Positions 1 to 9,237 of a DNA stretch of 64,000 nucleotides are shown one piece after another. This DNA is from Bacteroidota bacterium (GTDB taxonomy: Bacteria; Bacteroidota; Bacteroidia; B-17B0; Aurantibacillaceae), in contig JAHBTI010000001.1 in NCBI GenBank assembly GCA_019638705.1, positions 1 through 64,000 on the forward strand, given 5' to 3'. The notes below the pieces were generated by a model. That model was not told the origin of the DNA. It saw nothing but the letters and a program-made list of their open reading frames with translations, and ran no database searches. Each line of letters begins with the position of its first letter. The first letter of the stretch is position 1. The position numbers were made by a program, and so were the translations under genes.

Positions 1-560
1 TTTCGTTCGCTGAAAACGGTTTCGCACAAGTCAGTATCAACTACAATGTGATGTAAAACAAAACCGCCTTCGTAAATGACAATGTTTATAAACGAAAAAT
101 ACTTTGTGCCGAATGTTTTTGAAAAGGAATTAAACTCGTGTGAAATTTTTGGAGCATACACAAACACGCCTTTCACAAATTTGCCTTCTTCCGGTTTAAC
201 GGCAGAAATGTTTGATTCGTAATTACCCAAATTTACTTCTGTCAGATTTTCTCTCAAAGCCGTGAGATGGTTGTAATAATCGCCGCTTGCGTTTTCGTCC
301 AACACGGCTATTTCAAACGGCACAGAGTTTTTCTTTGAAAATTTAAGAAGACTTTTGTAAAACATTGTTGTCAGTTTCTTTGCCTTTTTTATGTTTAAAT
401 TTTTTTCGGCAGCGTAATACTGAATTTGAGGATTAAGGCATATAATTTTTTCCGCCTGTTTTGTTTCGTTCACAAAACTTTCGCTGCGTGCCAGTGTCCA
501 GTAGCTTTCGCAGCTTGCAAAAGAAAATAAGATAAAAGCAAATAAAATTAGTTTTCTCAT
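1..560 (-). CDS. Partial exported lipoprotein of unknown function
   Basis: An open frame runs leftward from ATG at 560 and leaves the window without a stop, giving about 186 residues. It starts MRKLILFAFILFSFASCES, a lipoprotein signal peptide with a FASC lipobox, so the product should be anchored to the inner or outer membrane. I do not recognise a family for the remainder. The start codon overlaps the TGA of the upstream M48 protease (ATGA), which argues for translational coupling and a shared envelope role. The C-terminus is missing. Confidence 0.75.
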   Translation of the reverse strand, partial: MRKLILFAFILFSFASCESYWTLARSESFVNETKQAEKIICLNPQIQYYAAEKNLNIKKAKKLTTMFYKSLLKFSKKNSVPFEIAVLDENASGDYYNHLTALRENLTEVNLGNYESNISAVKPEEGKFVKGVFVYAPKISHEFNSFSKTFGTKYFSFINIVIYEGGFVLHHIVVDTDLCETVFSER

Positions 561-1957
561 TTCAGTTTGTTTCTTACAAAAGCACTGTACGCGCCGTTCG
601 GATAGTTAATTAAGTACGATTTATAAAAATCAAGCGCGCCCGTTTTGCCCAAATAATTTTCGGTAACCAAACAAACGTAAAACATCAGGGCTTCCGATGT
701 TTCTGTTTTATCTTCTTTTGAACGCAAAAACGCATACGCCAATTGTTTGCTCTCTTTTAAATTCAGCTTGCTGAACAAGGCAAACAGTGCGTAATAATTT
801 TCGGTGTTTTGTTGAAGGTCGCCATACACCTTGAGGCTTGAGGTTTCCAATTCTTTGTAATAACTTATCCAATACAAAGATTGAGTGATGTTGTTCAGCA
901 AAAAAGTATTGTCGGGATAAATTTTTTGCAAATGCAGCGCGTTGATAATGGCATTAATGTAATCTTGCTCTCTTAAATTATTAGCGCACATTTCAAAAGC
1001 AGCAAGAGTTTTGTAATAATTGTAGTGTGACGAAATTTTTCTTTTTTCTTTAGCGGGCTTTATGTTGCGGATTAATTCATTTACCGAAGCAATGCGTTTG
1101 TCCATATCGGGGTGCGTGTCATACAAATCGTCAAGTCGTGAATTTTTATTTTCTTCTTCACGTTTTTTAAGCGTTTCTTTTGCCTTTTCTATCAAGCTGT
1201 TTACATGAATGCCGGTGTCTAATGTAAAAAAGGAATTATTAAATAATTTTTCAAAATCAAAAGTTGTTGTTTTGGCAGAATCTGTTTTTAATCGGGTAAG
1301 TGCGCTCGCGGCTTTGCTCGCGTCAAAACCTGCGGCATTTATTAATGATAATGCGTAGCCGTCAGCCTCTTGCTCAAACTCGCGCGAATACCGTAATTGC
1401 CTGAACGTATTGGTTTGCGAAGAAACAACACGGTTTTCTTTTTTGTTAATGTCTATCAGCTTGGCAGTTTCTTTTAAACCGTGTTGCATAACGGCGTGTC
1501 CTATTTCGTGCGCAATAATAAAAGCCAGTTCGGCTTCGTTTTGCATGGTTTTAATTAAACCCGCGTTTATATAAATAGAACCGTCAGCCAAACAAAAGGC
1601 ATTGGCAGAGCCGTATCGCGTTACATAAATTTTTAAAGGCTGTTTCAGCATGGGTTCGTATTTCAACAAACCGTTGAAAAGGCTGTCCACATAAGCCGTT
1701 AAAGCATTGGGTAAATAAATAGTGCCTGTTTCAAAAATGTATTTTTTCAAATAAAACAATTCGGTAAAATATTTTTCGGCAGTTTCTTTTGAAAGAATAC
1801 CGTTGTTTTCGGCATTTGTTTTTGCCGAAGAACTTATATCAACAACATATTCTTTTGGAATGGAACTTGAAGATAACAAAGGTTTATAATCGGCTGAAAA
1901 CTGCGCCCGCAAAGCAAAAGCAAACAACAGGAAAAAATATGTAAAGTGATTTTTCAA
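557..1957 (-). CDS. Exported M48-family zinc metalloprotease (BepA/LoiP-like) with C-terminal helical region
   Basis: The protein begins with a signal peptide (about residues 1-19, ending FALRAQ). The zinc-protease motif HEIGH lies at residues 150-154, and the second acidic ligand motif (EFEQEAD) at about 193-199, as in peptidase family M48. Residues beyond about 300 look like TPR-type helices, as in periplasmic BepA, which degrades misfolded outer-membrane proteins. At 466 residues the length fits that architecture. It lies in a leftward cluster with two small exported proteins upstream and a lipoprotein downstream (ATGA overlap). Envelope protein quality control is inferred from the family. 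The protease call is firm; the substrate is unknown. Confidence 0.88.
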   Translation of the reverse strand: MKNHFTYFFLLFAFALRAQFSADYKPLLSSSSIPKEYVVDISSSAKTNAENNGILSKETAEKYFTELFYLKKYIFETGTIYLPNALTAYVDSLFNGLLKYEPMLKQPLKIYVTRYGSANAFCLADGSIYINAGLIKTMQNEAELAFIIAHEIGHAVMQHGLKETAKLIDINKKENRVVSSQTNTFRQLRYSREFEQEADGYALSLINAAGFDASKAASALTRLKTDSAKTTTFDFEKLFNNSFFTLDTGIHVNSLIEKAKETLKKREEENKNSRLDDLYDTHPDMDKRIASVNELIRNIKPAKEKRKISSHYNYYKTLAAFEMCANNLREQDYINAIINALHLQKIYPDNTFLLNNITQSLYWISYYKELETSSLKVYGDLQQNTENYYALFALFSKLNLKESKQLAYAFLRSKEDKTETSEALMFYVCLVTENYLGKTGALDFYKSYLINYPNGAYSAFVRNKLK

Positions 1958-1966
1958 TCTACTTCG

Positions 1967-2458
1967 TTAATTTAATTCAATAAAAGTTACCGTTGCCGCT
2001 TTAAAAACAACGTTGCCTGTCCACAGCGTATTATTGTTTTGGTCGTCTATACGCACCTGCATTTCCTTTTCTTTTGATGTATCAAGCTCAACTATTAAAA
2101 CATCGCCTTCCGTTTTTTGATAGGTAAAAGAATTATAATCGGGGTTGCTTGTGGCTGATGAACTAAGCAAAAAATATGTGGGCACATAGCTTTTAAAATC
2201 TATGCCTCCTGCCAAATTTTCGCCGGCATACAGTTTAAGTCCGGTAACTCCGTTTTTTCTCAAACTTTCAGTTTTATCAAACGCCGCCCACACTTTGCCT
2301 TTAGCCTGATAAAAACAACAGCCGCAATCTGTTTTGGCATTGGGCTCAAAATTTTCGGCGTTGGCATCTGTACAACCTCTTCGGCTGCATGAGGCGGTAA
2401 CAAACAAAAAAAGCATTGTGAACACACACAATGCTTTATTTTTAATTTTGATTTTCAA
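1967..2458 (-). CDS. Small lipoprotein of unknown function
   Basis: This 163-residue protein has a lipoprotein signal peptide ending LFVTASCSRRG. Just after the lipobox a cysteine-rich patch (GCTDANAENFEPNAKTDCGCC) resembles the short Asn/Asp-rich calcium-type or surface motifs of Bacteroidota lipoproteins. The rest is predicted beta-rich. It sits 9 bp upstream of the M48 protease and 16 bp downstream of another exported protein, so co-transcription is likely. I do not recognise the family. Confidence 0.75.
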   Translation of the reverse strand: MKIKIKNKALCVFTMLFLFVTASCSRRGCTDANAENFEPNAKTDCGCCFYQAKGKVWAAFDKTESLRKNGVTGLKLYAGENLAGGIDFKSYVPTYFLLSSSATSNPDYNSFTYQKTEGDVLIVELDTSKEKEMQVRIDDQNNNTLWTGNVVFKAATVTFIELN

Positions 2459-2474
2459 AACGAGGCGAAGGTAA

Positions 2475-2969
2475 TTACATTCCTGCTTTTACACAAGTTG
2501 CGCCTTGCATAACAGCATTAGCTGCGCCTTTTTTAAGTTTTAAATCTGTTATTCCGCCTTTTCCGTCGGGATAACGAACTAACACAACTTTTGAAGCAGA
2601 TAATTTTTCAAGGTCTTCTTTTGATACAGCCATAATGAAAGAAAAGTTTGTATAAATTACTGAACCTGCCACAGCTACTTTTGGAGCAGCATCACTAATG
2701 GTTTGGCATTTTACCACATCGCCGTTCGCAGTTTTAAATGTCAGTTCTGCCCCTTGCGATATAATGGCATTCAAAGCTCCGGCATACATAAACATCATTT
2801 CCAGCGTTGTTTTTTTGCTTTTACATTCGTAATACACCACTTTCTTTTTCCATTTGTAAGTATTCATCTTTTCATTGGTAAATGGGTCTGAAGTTTCTTT
2901 GCATTGTGCAAAAGAAAAATTGCCAACGCATACAGCAAGCAATGTGGCTAAAATTAATTTTTTCATCAT
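2475..2969 (-). CDS. Small exported protein of unknown function
   Basis: This 164-residue protein has a clear signal peptide (MMKKLILATLLAVCVGNFSFAQ). The mature part is beta-rich with four scattered cysteines. The second of two adjacent Met codons is the likelier initiator (MKKLILAT). It is the first gene of the leftward run 2969 to 1 and shares a 107-bp divergent intergenic region with the XRE regulator at 3077. The context suggests an envelope or periplasmic role together with the M48 protease. No family recognised. Confidence 0.75.
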   Translation of the reverse strand: MMKKLILATLLAVCVGNFSFAQCKETSDPFTNEKMNTYKWKKKVVYYECKSKKTTLEMMFMYAGALNAIISQGAELTFKTANGDVVKCQTISDAAPKVAVAGSVIYTNFSFIMAVSKEDLEKLSASKVVLVRYPDGKGGITDLKLKKGAANAVMQGATCVKAGM

Positions 2970-3076
2970 GTCTTAATTTTTTTAAAATACGCGACAATGA
3001 TAAATAAAATATCAGTTGTATGCAACCGATTGTTTAAAATCCATGAAAATAATCTGATTGCAGATACTTTTCTGAA

Positions 3077-3343
3077 ATGAAGAAAAGGGTAAGAAAGTCA
3101 GAAATTCCCAAAGATGTTTTAAAGTTAGGAAGCCGTATAGCTGACATAATAAAAGAAAAGGGCTTAAAAACAAGAGAGGTTGCCCACGATGCGGATATGG
3201 ACGTGGAAAATTTGAGAAAGTACATTAAAGGCAGACAAGAAATGAAAATAAGCACCTTGCTTAAAGTTGCAAAAGCATTAAACGTAAAAATTGATGAATT
3301 GTTTTCTTATTTGGATACTCGTTTGGATACTCGCAAAAAATAA
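3077..3343 (+). CDS. Small XRE-family helix-turn-helix regulator
   Basis: This 88-residue protein is almost entirely an HTH_3/Cro-CI fold at about residues 12-75: an IIKEKGLKTREVAHDADMD recognition unit, then RKYIKGRQ and LLKVAKALNVKIDELF. It is divergent from the exported-protein cluster at 2969, so it may regulate that promoter or itself. A possible -7 element TACTTTTC lies just upstream at 3063-3070. The C-terminus ends LDTRLDTRKK, from a perfect 12-bp tandem duplication at 3310-3333. A bidirectional terminator follows. Confidence 0.88.
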   Translation: MKKRVRKSEIPKDVLKLGSRIADIIKEKGLKTREVAHDADMDVENLRKYIKGRQEMKISTLLKVAKALNVKIDELFSYLDTRLDTRKK

Positions 3344-3357
3344 ATAGCTACAAAAAC

Positions 3358-3387
3358 AAAAAAGCCGGTAACTAAACCGACTTTTTT
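3358..3387. terminator. Bidirectional intrinsic terminator between convergent genes
   Basis: A-tract, GCCGGT, six-base loop, ACCGAC, T-tract. One internal position is a C:A mismatch on the plus strand but a wobble pair on the minus strand. It therefore fits better as the terminator of the leftward gene at 3462-3899, though it lies suitably for both. Confidence 0.75.
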
Positions 3388-3461
3388 GAACCAAAGCAAT
3401 TAATTGTTTAACCCTTAATTATGACAACAATTGCTTACTCTCTTTAAAACAAACAAACCAC

Positions 3462-3899
3462 TTAATTTAATTTAAACGGAGGGATTTTTCCGTCTTTCAT
3501 CAATTGTAAACTTTTCTTTTTATGCTCTTCAAAATTTCCGAACGCCAAAGCATCTAACATTTCTTGGCGGCTCATATCGGGATTGCCGAATTGCTTGCGA
3601 ATTTCTTCGGCGCAACGGTCAACGTATTTTTCAAATTTTGCAGGTGCCCAAACGTATTCTTTCTTCACGGCATCTTTTTTAAAGGCAAATTCTTTTGGTA
3701 GTTCACCCTCAATTTTTGCCTTAATGTCCAAGCCCTCATAAGTTTTTGGCAACTGGCGGTTGTCAAACATAAAAGGCTTGCTAATCATAATCACATGTTT
3801 TTTGCGTTTTGGGTCTATCATAGATAAACCTTCTATGCGTAAGCCTTTCTTTTTCAGGCTACCATACTTATTTTCAAAGTGTTTTAATATCTCAAACAT
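3462..3899 (-). CDS. Conserved-looking cytoplasmic protein of unknown function
   Basis: This 145-residue, lysine-rich soluble protein has no signal peptide or membrane segment. The C-terminal third is helical (SRQEMLDALAFGNFEEHKKK). Start MFEILKHF at 3899 is followed upstream by an AT-rich leader. I do not recognise the family. It is monocistronic, ending at the terminator at 3358-3387. Confidence 0.65.
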   Translation of the reverse strand: MFEILKHFENKYGSLKKKGLRIEGLSMIDPKRKKHVIMISKPFMFDNRQLPKTYEGLDIKAKIEGELPKEFAFKKDAVKKEYVWAPAKFEKYVDRCAEEIRKQFGNPDMSRQEMLDALAFGNFEEHKKKSLQLMKDGKIPPFKLN

Positions 3900-4236
3900 G
3901 ACAATTTTATGATTTTTAAGGGAAACAAATTTAGGCAGAAACCTGTTAATAACTTCTCTTTTTAGACGAAAAAGAAATCGTTTTCTTGCGTTTCCATGTT
4001 TATTTTCGGTTAGTAAGCTGTTAAAGCCTGTGTTAATTCCATGTTAAGTATTTGAACATCAAATTACTTTTTGATTGTTTGAAAATCGTTTCGGAAAAAT
4101 GTTAAAATTTACTTTTGTGCCAAAATTTTTAAGACAAAGGTCTGCTTTTTCAATTTAACCGTTTTTTCAAGGGGGTATGGTTTATGCTTCACCGCACAAT
4201 TTGGCATTCCCCATTTAAAATTCTTAATTTTCCCGA
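3900..4236. other. Divergent intergenic region, no gene seen
   Basis: I see no coding frame in this 337-bp AT-rich stretch. A TACTTTTG sequence at 4110-4117 matches the Bacteroidota -7 consensus for rightward transcription and would give a leader of about 115 nt for the GH3-like gene. No TTTG box lies at the ideal 19-bp spacing. Confidence 0.4.
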
Positions 4237-5766
4237 ATGGCTCTTCTCAATTCCATAGCAAGCTGGTTAATGAAAAAACGAATGCACCAAATTGAGTTGT
4301 TCATCAAATATCCTGTTGATGTGCAGCAGGAGTGGCTGCAAAATTTGTTGTACGATGCAGCGAACACGGAATACGGAAAGCAGTTTCGTTTTTCCGACAT
4401 AAAAAATTACAATCAATTTAAAAAACACGTTCCGCTGAATGATTACGAAAGTCTGAAACCTTTGATAGAACGCACACGGCGAGGCGAACAAAATTTGCTT
4501 TGGCACAGCGATATTAAATGGTTTGCCAAAAGCAGCGGCACAACCGATAAAAGTAAATTTTTGCCTGTAAGTGAGGAAAGTTTGCACGGCTGTCATTACA
4601 ATGCGGGGCGCGATATGATTACGCTGCATTGTTATAATAATCCCGACACGCAATTATTTACAGGAAAAAATCTCGCGCTCGGCGGCAGTTTCCGCGAAGA
4701 CAGCTTTGACGACCACAGCTCGTATCACGGCGATGTGAGTGCCATCATCATTCAAAACTTGCCCATGTGGGCAGATTATTTTCGCGCACCCGATGTCAGC
4801 ATTGCGCTTATGGACGAGTGGGAAAGCAAGTTGGAAAAAATGGCGGAAAGCATGATGAACGAAAACGTGGCGAGCTTGGCGGGCGTGCCGAGTTGGATGT
4901 TGGTGCTGCTGAAACGCATTTTGGAAAAGAAAAATGTAAAATCCATTCGCGAAGTGTGGACTAATTTAGAGGTGTATTTTCATGGTGGCGTAAGTTTTGA
5001 GCCGTACAAAGAGCAATTCATAAAATTATTTGACAACGACAAAGTAAATTTTTTGCAACTCTACAATGCCTCCGAAGGATTTTTTGGCATACAAGACCAA
5101 CTGAAAAGCGATGAAATGTTGCTGATGTTGGACTACGGAATTTTCTACGAATTTCTTGACCTGAAAGATTTTGAAAACGGCAACATTGAAAAAACAATTT
5201 CTTTGGAAGATGTGAAAGTGGGGATTGATTACGCCATGATTATTACCACCAACGCAGGTTTGTGGCGTTATCAGTTGGGCGATGTTATTCGTTTTACGGG
5301 AACAAATCCCTATCGTTTTAAAATTTCGGGACGTACAAAACAACACATCAATGTTTTTGGCGAAGAACTAATGGTTCACAATACAGATGTGGCAATTGCA
5401 ACTGCCTGTGAAAAAACCCACGCTTCGGTACGCGATTATACGGTTGCGCCAATTTTTATGCAACAACATTCGGGCGCACACGAGTGGCTGATTGAGTTTG
5501 AACGCACACCGAATAATTTTGAGTTTTTTAAAGCTGTGCTTGACGAAACCCTGAAAAAACAAAACAGCGATTACGAAGCCAAACGTTATAATAACTATGT
5601 GCTGCATTTCCCGAAAATACAAGCCATGCCGCAAAACACATTTTTCAATTGGCTTAAAGCAAACAACAAACTCGGTGGGCAATACAAAATTCCGCGCCTG
5701 AGCAATGACAGAAAAATTTTGGAAGAAATTTTGAAAATGACTTTAAGTCGTGAATTACCCTGCTGA
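4237..5766 (+). CDS. GH3 auxin-responsive-like acyl-adenylate-forming enzyme
   Basis: This 509-residue protein matches the GH3 family of the ANL adenylating superfamily. Motif 1, the ATP P-loop, is SSGTTDKSKFLPVS near residue 99. Motif 2 is YNASEGFFG near 280. Motif 3 is YQLGDVIRFTG near 347, followed by FKISGRTKQHINVFGEEL, the hinge and C-terminal domain. Plant GH3 enzymes couple carboxylic acids to amino acids through an acyl-AMP. Bacterial homologues are common in Bacteroidota but their substrates are mostly unknown. No signal peptide, so the enzyme is cytoplasmic. It is apparently monocistronic, so context does not reveal the substrate. Confidence 0.9.
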   Translation: MALLNSIASWLMKKRMHQIELFIKYPVDVQQEWLQNLLYDAANTEYGKQFRFSDIKNYNQFKKHVPLNDYESLKPLIERTRRGEQNLLWHSDIKWFAKSSGTTDKSKFLPVSEESLHGCHYNAGRDMITLHCYNNPDTQLFTGKNLALGGSFREDSFDDHSSYHGDVSAIIIQNLPMWADYFRAPDVSIALMDEWESKLEKMAESMMNENVASLAGVPSWMLVLLKRILEKKNVKSIREVWTNLEVYFHGGVSFEPYKEQFIKLFDNDKVNFLQLYNASEGFFGIQDQLKSDEMLLMLDYGIFYEFLDLKDFENGNIEKTISLEDVKVGIDYAMIITTNAGLWRYQLGDVIRFTGTNPYRFKISGRTKQHINVFGEELMVHNTDVAIATACEKTHASVRDYTVAPIFMQQHSGAHEWLIEFERTPNNFEFFKAVLDETLKKQNSDYEAKRYNNYVLHFPKIQAMPQNTFFNWLKANNKLGGQYKIPRLSNDRKILEEILKMTLSRELPC

Positions 5767-5868
5767 AACTTAAAATAGTTGCATTTGTAGGGGTAATGTA
5801 GTGGTGAAAAATTAGGTTTTAATTTCGCGCCGCATGAACTTTGTAACATCTTTAAAAAAATCAAGGAA

Positions 5869-6264
5869 ATGAAAAAAGTAATCTTAATCTTATTTGCGGT
5901 GACTATAACTGCTGTGGCAAATGCGCAACAAGTAAATGAAAAAGTTCAGGTAGAACACAACGGCTCTTGGTACGATGCCAAAATATTGGAAGTGAAAAAC
6001 GACCGGTATTACATCAAATATGAAGGTTGGAGCGATTCGTGGAATGAATGGGTTACCCAAGAACGCCTCCGAAATTTTAAACCGGAAGCTCCTGAATCGG
6101 CTCTTACCAAATTTAAAGTAGGTGACCGCGTGGAGGTGGAATACGGTATGATACCTGAACCTGCTACGGTTATTGAAGTAGGCGAAAACAAATACCACAT
6201 TAAATACGATAAAAAAGCATTTGGCGATAAATGGGTAAGTGAGCGTCAAATTAAAAAATTATAA
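5869..6264 (+). CDS. Exported protein with two Tudor-knot/agenet-like domains
   Basis: After a signal peptide (MKKVILILFAVTITAVANAQ) the 131-residue protein holds two related SH3-like barrels. The first is EKVQVEHNGSWYDAKILEV with YIKYEGWSDSWNEWV. The second is DRVEVEYGMIPEPATVIEV with YHIKYDKKAFGDKWV. The 'KYEGWSDSWNEWV' signature matches the Tudor-knot/chromo-barrel fold known mainly from eukaryotic chromatin proteins. A secreted copy cannot be reading histones, so a peptide- or glycan-binding role in the envelope is inferred. An AAGGAA ribosome site precedes ATG. Terminator at 6287-6323. Confidence 0.8.
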   Translation: MKKVILILFAVTITAVANAQQVNEKVQVEHNGSWYDAKILEVKNDRYYIKYEGWSDSWNEWVTQERLRNFKPEAPESALTKFKVGDRVEVEYGMIPEPATVIEVGENKYHIKYDKKAFGDKWVSERQIKKL

Positions 6265-6286
6265 AGCAGTTATTGTGCTTTGCTCC

Positions 6287-6323
6287 AAAAAACGCCCGCG
6301 TATATATTACGTGGGCGTTTTTT
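6287..6323 (+). terminator. Intrinsic terminator after the Tudor-knot protein
   Basis: A-tract, CGCCCGCGT, short AT loop, ACGTGGGCG, T6. The stem contains one wobble pair. The flanking A and T runs make it usable in both directions. Confidence 0.88.
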
Positions 6324-6409
6324 ATGTTTAGAGAAAAACAAAAATCAGTGTAATCCTAAACAAAGCGATTTTAGTAATATTGTAAATTGAAAAAGTTTAA
6401 TGTCCGTTC

Positions 6410-7225
6410 GTGAAATTTGTGGCAAACTATAAACAAATAAAAAAACTCTGCGCTCTCTGTGCCTCTGTGGTTATTCTTTCTTCATTCATGCAGCAAGACG
6501 GAAAGCTAACTTTAAAAACAAAGTTGAATTATTTTACCGTGGATAACATCGGCAACATTTATACCGTAAACGACGAAGAACTCATTAAATTTTTGCCAAA
6601 CGGAAAATTATTTGCGCGATACAGCAATTTAAAGTTGGGAAACATCACAAGCGTTGATGCAACCAATCCGCTGAAAATTTTGTTGTATTACCGCGACTTT
6701 CAGCAAATAGTTTTTTTGGACAATCAACTCTCGGTAAACAGCGATATTGTTTCTTTGGAAAAACTCGGTTACGAACAAACCGACTTGGCGTGTGCAGGCG
6801 CAAACAACAGCTTTTGGATTTACAACAAACAAAACAACGAGTTGCTTCGTTTCAACGAGAACTCGCAGAAAGTAGCCTTTACAGGAAATTTAAAACAGGT
6901 GTTGCGCACAAATTTATCGCCCAACTTTATGTTGGAACACAATGGTTACTTATTTTTAAACTGCCCCGAAACAGGCATTTATGTGTTTGATATGTTTGGC
7001 GCGTTCAGCAAAATTATTTCGCTTAAAAATTTGCGCAATTTTAATGTAAGCGACAATATCATTTATTTCCAAAAGGACAGCACGCTGTGCAGCTACAATT
7101 ACAAACTCTTTGAAGAAGCCTGCAAACCTATTCCCGATTTTAAGAAAAACCTGTTGGCAACCTACAAAGGCAATAAATTGTATGGCTCTTATCGGGATTC
7201 GCTCACAGTACGCGAGTTTAAGTAA
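6410..7225 (+). CDS. Probable exported beta-propeller-like protein of unknown function
   Basis: This 271-residue frame opens at GTG 6410. No ATG offers a better signal peptide; the stretch LCALCASVVILSSFM at residues 13-27 serves as a hydrophobic export segment. The mature part is made of repeated short beta units (FTVDNIGNIYTVNDEELIKF; DLACAGANNSFWIYNKQNNELLRF), as in six- or seven-bladed propellers. Such single proteins are common near envelope genes in Bacteroidota. The start codon is uncertain, the function unknown. Confidence 0.65.
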   Translation: MKFVANYKQIKKLCALCASVVILSSFMQQDGKLTLKTKLNYFTVDNIGNIYTVNDEELIKFLPNGKLFARYSNLKLGNITSVDATNPLKILLYYRDFQQIVFLDNQLSVNSDIVSLEKLGYEQTDLACAGANNSFWIYNKQNNELLRFNENSQKVAFTGNLKQVLRTNLSPNFMLEHNGYLFLNCPETGIYVFDMFGAFSKIISLKNLRNFNVSDNIIYFQKDSTLCSYNYKLFEEACKPIPDFKKNLLATYKGNKLYGSYRDSLTVREFK

Positions 7226-7290
7226 AGGGGTTTTTTTCTAAGAAAATATGTTTTATTTCATTCAAAATGTGTACCTTGCGACTTTGTTTT

Positions 7291-9189
7291 ATGAATAAAT
7301 TCATGAGAAGCCTGTTTTTATTGCTTTGCGTTTTTTCTTCTTATTTCGGTATAAGCCAAACTATAGTAAACGCTTACGCCAAAGTAACCGGTATTTCCAC
7401 TTCAGGCGGAGTAAGCGTGCTGTCGCTTTCTAACGTTAATCAAGTTAATCATACCTTTTCGGTAGGTGGTGTCATCATTATTATGCAAATGCAGGATAAT
7501 GTGATTGGCAACACAGCAAACGCTCCGGGTTTCGGAAACTTGGGAGGAATCCAAAGCGCGGGCTTGTATGAATCTGCCGCTATTGCTGCCATATCAGGAG
7601 CTCCCAACTCCATTACATTAACCACGCTCCTGTCAAATGCTTATAACATAAACGGCAACGCTTCCGTACAAATTATAACACTAAGAAATTTAGGCGCGAA
7701 TTACACTACCACCAACAACATAAGCGGTTTGGCGTGGAACGGCTCTGTGGGTGGTGTATTAGCCATTGAAGTTACCAACACGCTAACGCTTAATCACAGC
7801 ATAACCATGGACGGCAGAGGTTTTCGTGGTGGTGCTGTTTCTGTTAATGCTCCTACTGATTATGCGTGTACTAATACTTATTACAGTGGTAATAATACGC
7901 AAAGAGCAGGATATAAGGGCGAAGGAATTTATGCGGTTACATCAGCCACACAAACCAACGGAAGGGGAAGAATGTTAAACGGTGGCGGTGCGGGTGCTGA
8001 AAACAATACCGGTGGCGGTGGCGGCGGAAATTTCACGGGTGGCGGTGTAGGCGGTAAAGGCTGGACTTGCTCTCTTACTCCTTCAAGCAATTCAGGACGG
8101 GGCTTAGGAGCAATTACCCTGAGTAACAACATAAGCGTAAGCCGTATATTTATGGGCGGCGGCGGCGGCGGCGGGCAGCAAAACAATAATGAAGGCAGAA
8201 GCGGTTCTAATGGCGGAGGAATTATTTTAATTAAAGCCAATACCCTTGCCACAGGCACTTGCACAAGCCCAATCCGAATTTCCGCAAACGGCATTGCTGC
8301 CGTAAGCAGTGGTCAGGACGGTGCTGGCGGCGGCGGTGGCGGCGGCAGCATAGTTATTCACGTTAATTCTTTTAGTATCCCCCCCTCTTGTACACTTAGC
8401 GTGCTGGCAAATGGCGGCAATGGCGGTAACGTGGACCACTTTGATACCCACGGCGGCGGCGGCGGCGGCGGACAGGGTGCACTTATTTATTCAAGTGCTT
8501 TTCCTACGGTAAATGTTACCAATAACACCCTCAATGGTTTGGGAGGCTACGATAATAATGTCAATTTTACCGTTACTGCCGGTAATGGACAGGGCATGAA
8601 CAACGCAGGAGTTTTTCCGCCCATAGCAGGTGGTGTTCCTTTGCCTGTTAAGTTAATCGGCTTTAAAGGCGAAGCCGAAAAAGACAAAATAAAACTGACA
8701 TGGAAAACGGCTTCTGAAAAAAACAACAACTATTTTGTAGTTGAAAAAAGTATAGACGGAACAGAATTTACCGAAACAGGAAAAGTGAACGGTGCGGGAA
8801 ACAGCAATATTATCAAGACATACAGCCTGTATGATTATTTCCCGAGTTCAGGAATAAATTATTACAGATTAAAACAGGTGAATGATGACGGAACGGTTGA
8901 AACATCTTCGCTGATATATGTAAACTACGATTTGCCGTTTGATTTTTCCGTATTTCCTAATCCTGCGGATAAAGAAAACTCTGTTGTGATAGAATGTGAT
9001 GTGGAAAACGCAGAGCGTTTAGATGTGTATGTACTGAATTTAACGGGAAAGCAATTAGCACACCACCAATATCAAAAATCCAACAAATTAGAAGTGGATA
9101 TAAAAAGTCTGAATTTAGAACGTGGCATTTATTTGCTCAAAATACAAATAGGCAACCAAAACAAAATTAAAAAACTCTGCATTGAGTAA
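7291..9189 (+). CDS. Glycine-rich secreted protein with T9SS type A sorting domain
   Basis: I place the start at ATG 7291 (MNKFMRSLFLLLCVFSSYFGISQ), which gives a compact signal peptide; an upstream in-frame ATG at 7267 would add eight unlikely residues. The middle (about residues 190-420) consists of glycine-rich stretches encoded by GGC/GGT runs, with parallel-beta-helix-like segments between them. The last 80 residues form a T9SS C-terminal sorting domain (FPNPADKEN ... NLERGIYLLKI), so the protein should be exported and surface-attached or released. Simple-sequence tracts include (GGC)n near 8156 and C7 at 8379-8385. Role: likely adhesin or surface-layer component (inference). Confidence 0.87.
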   Translation: MNKFMRSLFLLLCVFSSYFGISQTIVNAYAKVTGISTSGGVSVLSLSNVNQVNHTFSVGGVIIIMQMQDNVIGNTANAPGFGNLGGIQSAGLYESAAIAAISGAPNSITLTTLLSNAYNINGNASVQIITLRNLGANYTTTNNISGLAWNGSVGGVLAIEVTNTLTLNHSITMDGRGFRGGAVSVNAPTDYACTNTYYSGNNTQRAGYKGEGIYAVTSATQTNGRGRMLNGGGAGAENNTGGGGGGNFTGGGVGGKGWTCSLTPSSNSGRGLGAITLSNNISVSRIFMGGGGGGGQQNNNEGRSGSNGGGIILIKANTLATGTCTSPIRISANGIAAVSSGQDGAGGGGGGGSIVIHVNSFSIPPSCTLSVLANGGNGGNVDHFDTHGGGGGGGQGALIYSSAFPTVNVTNNTLNGLGGYDNNVNFTVTAGNGQGMNNAGVFPPIAGGVPLPVKLIGFKGEAEKDKIKLTWKTASEKNNNYFVVEKSIDGTEFTETGKVNGAGNSNIIKTYSLYDYFPSSGINYYRLKQVNDDGTVETSSLIYVNYDLPFDFSVFPNPADKENSVVIECDVENAERLDVYVLNLTGKQLAHHQYQKSNKLEVDIKSLNLERGIYLLKIQIGNQNKIKKLCIE

Positions 9190-9237
9190 GGATTCTTTTA
9201 AGTTGCGTTCATTCCAAGCCTTTTTAACAAATTTCCG

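Noticed and set aside
7929..8294. Proline-rich reverse-strand frame
   Set aside because: Mirror of the GGC-rich coding region of the T9SS protein; composition artefact.
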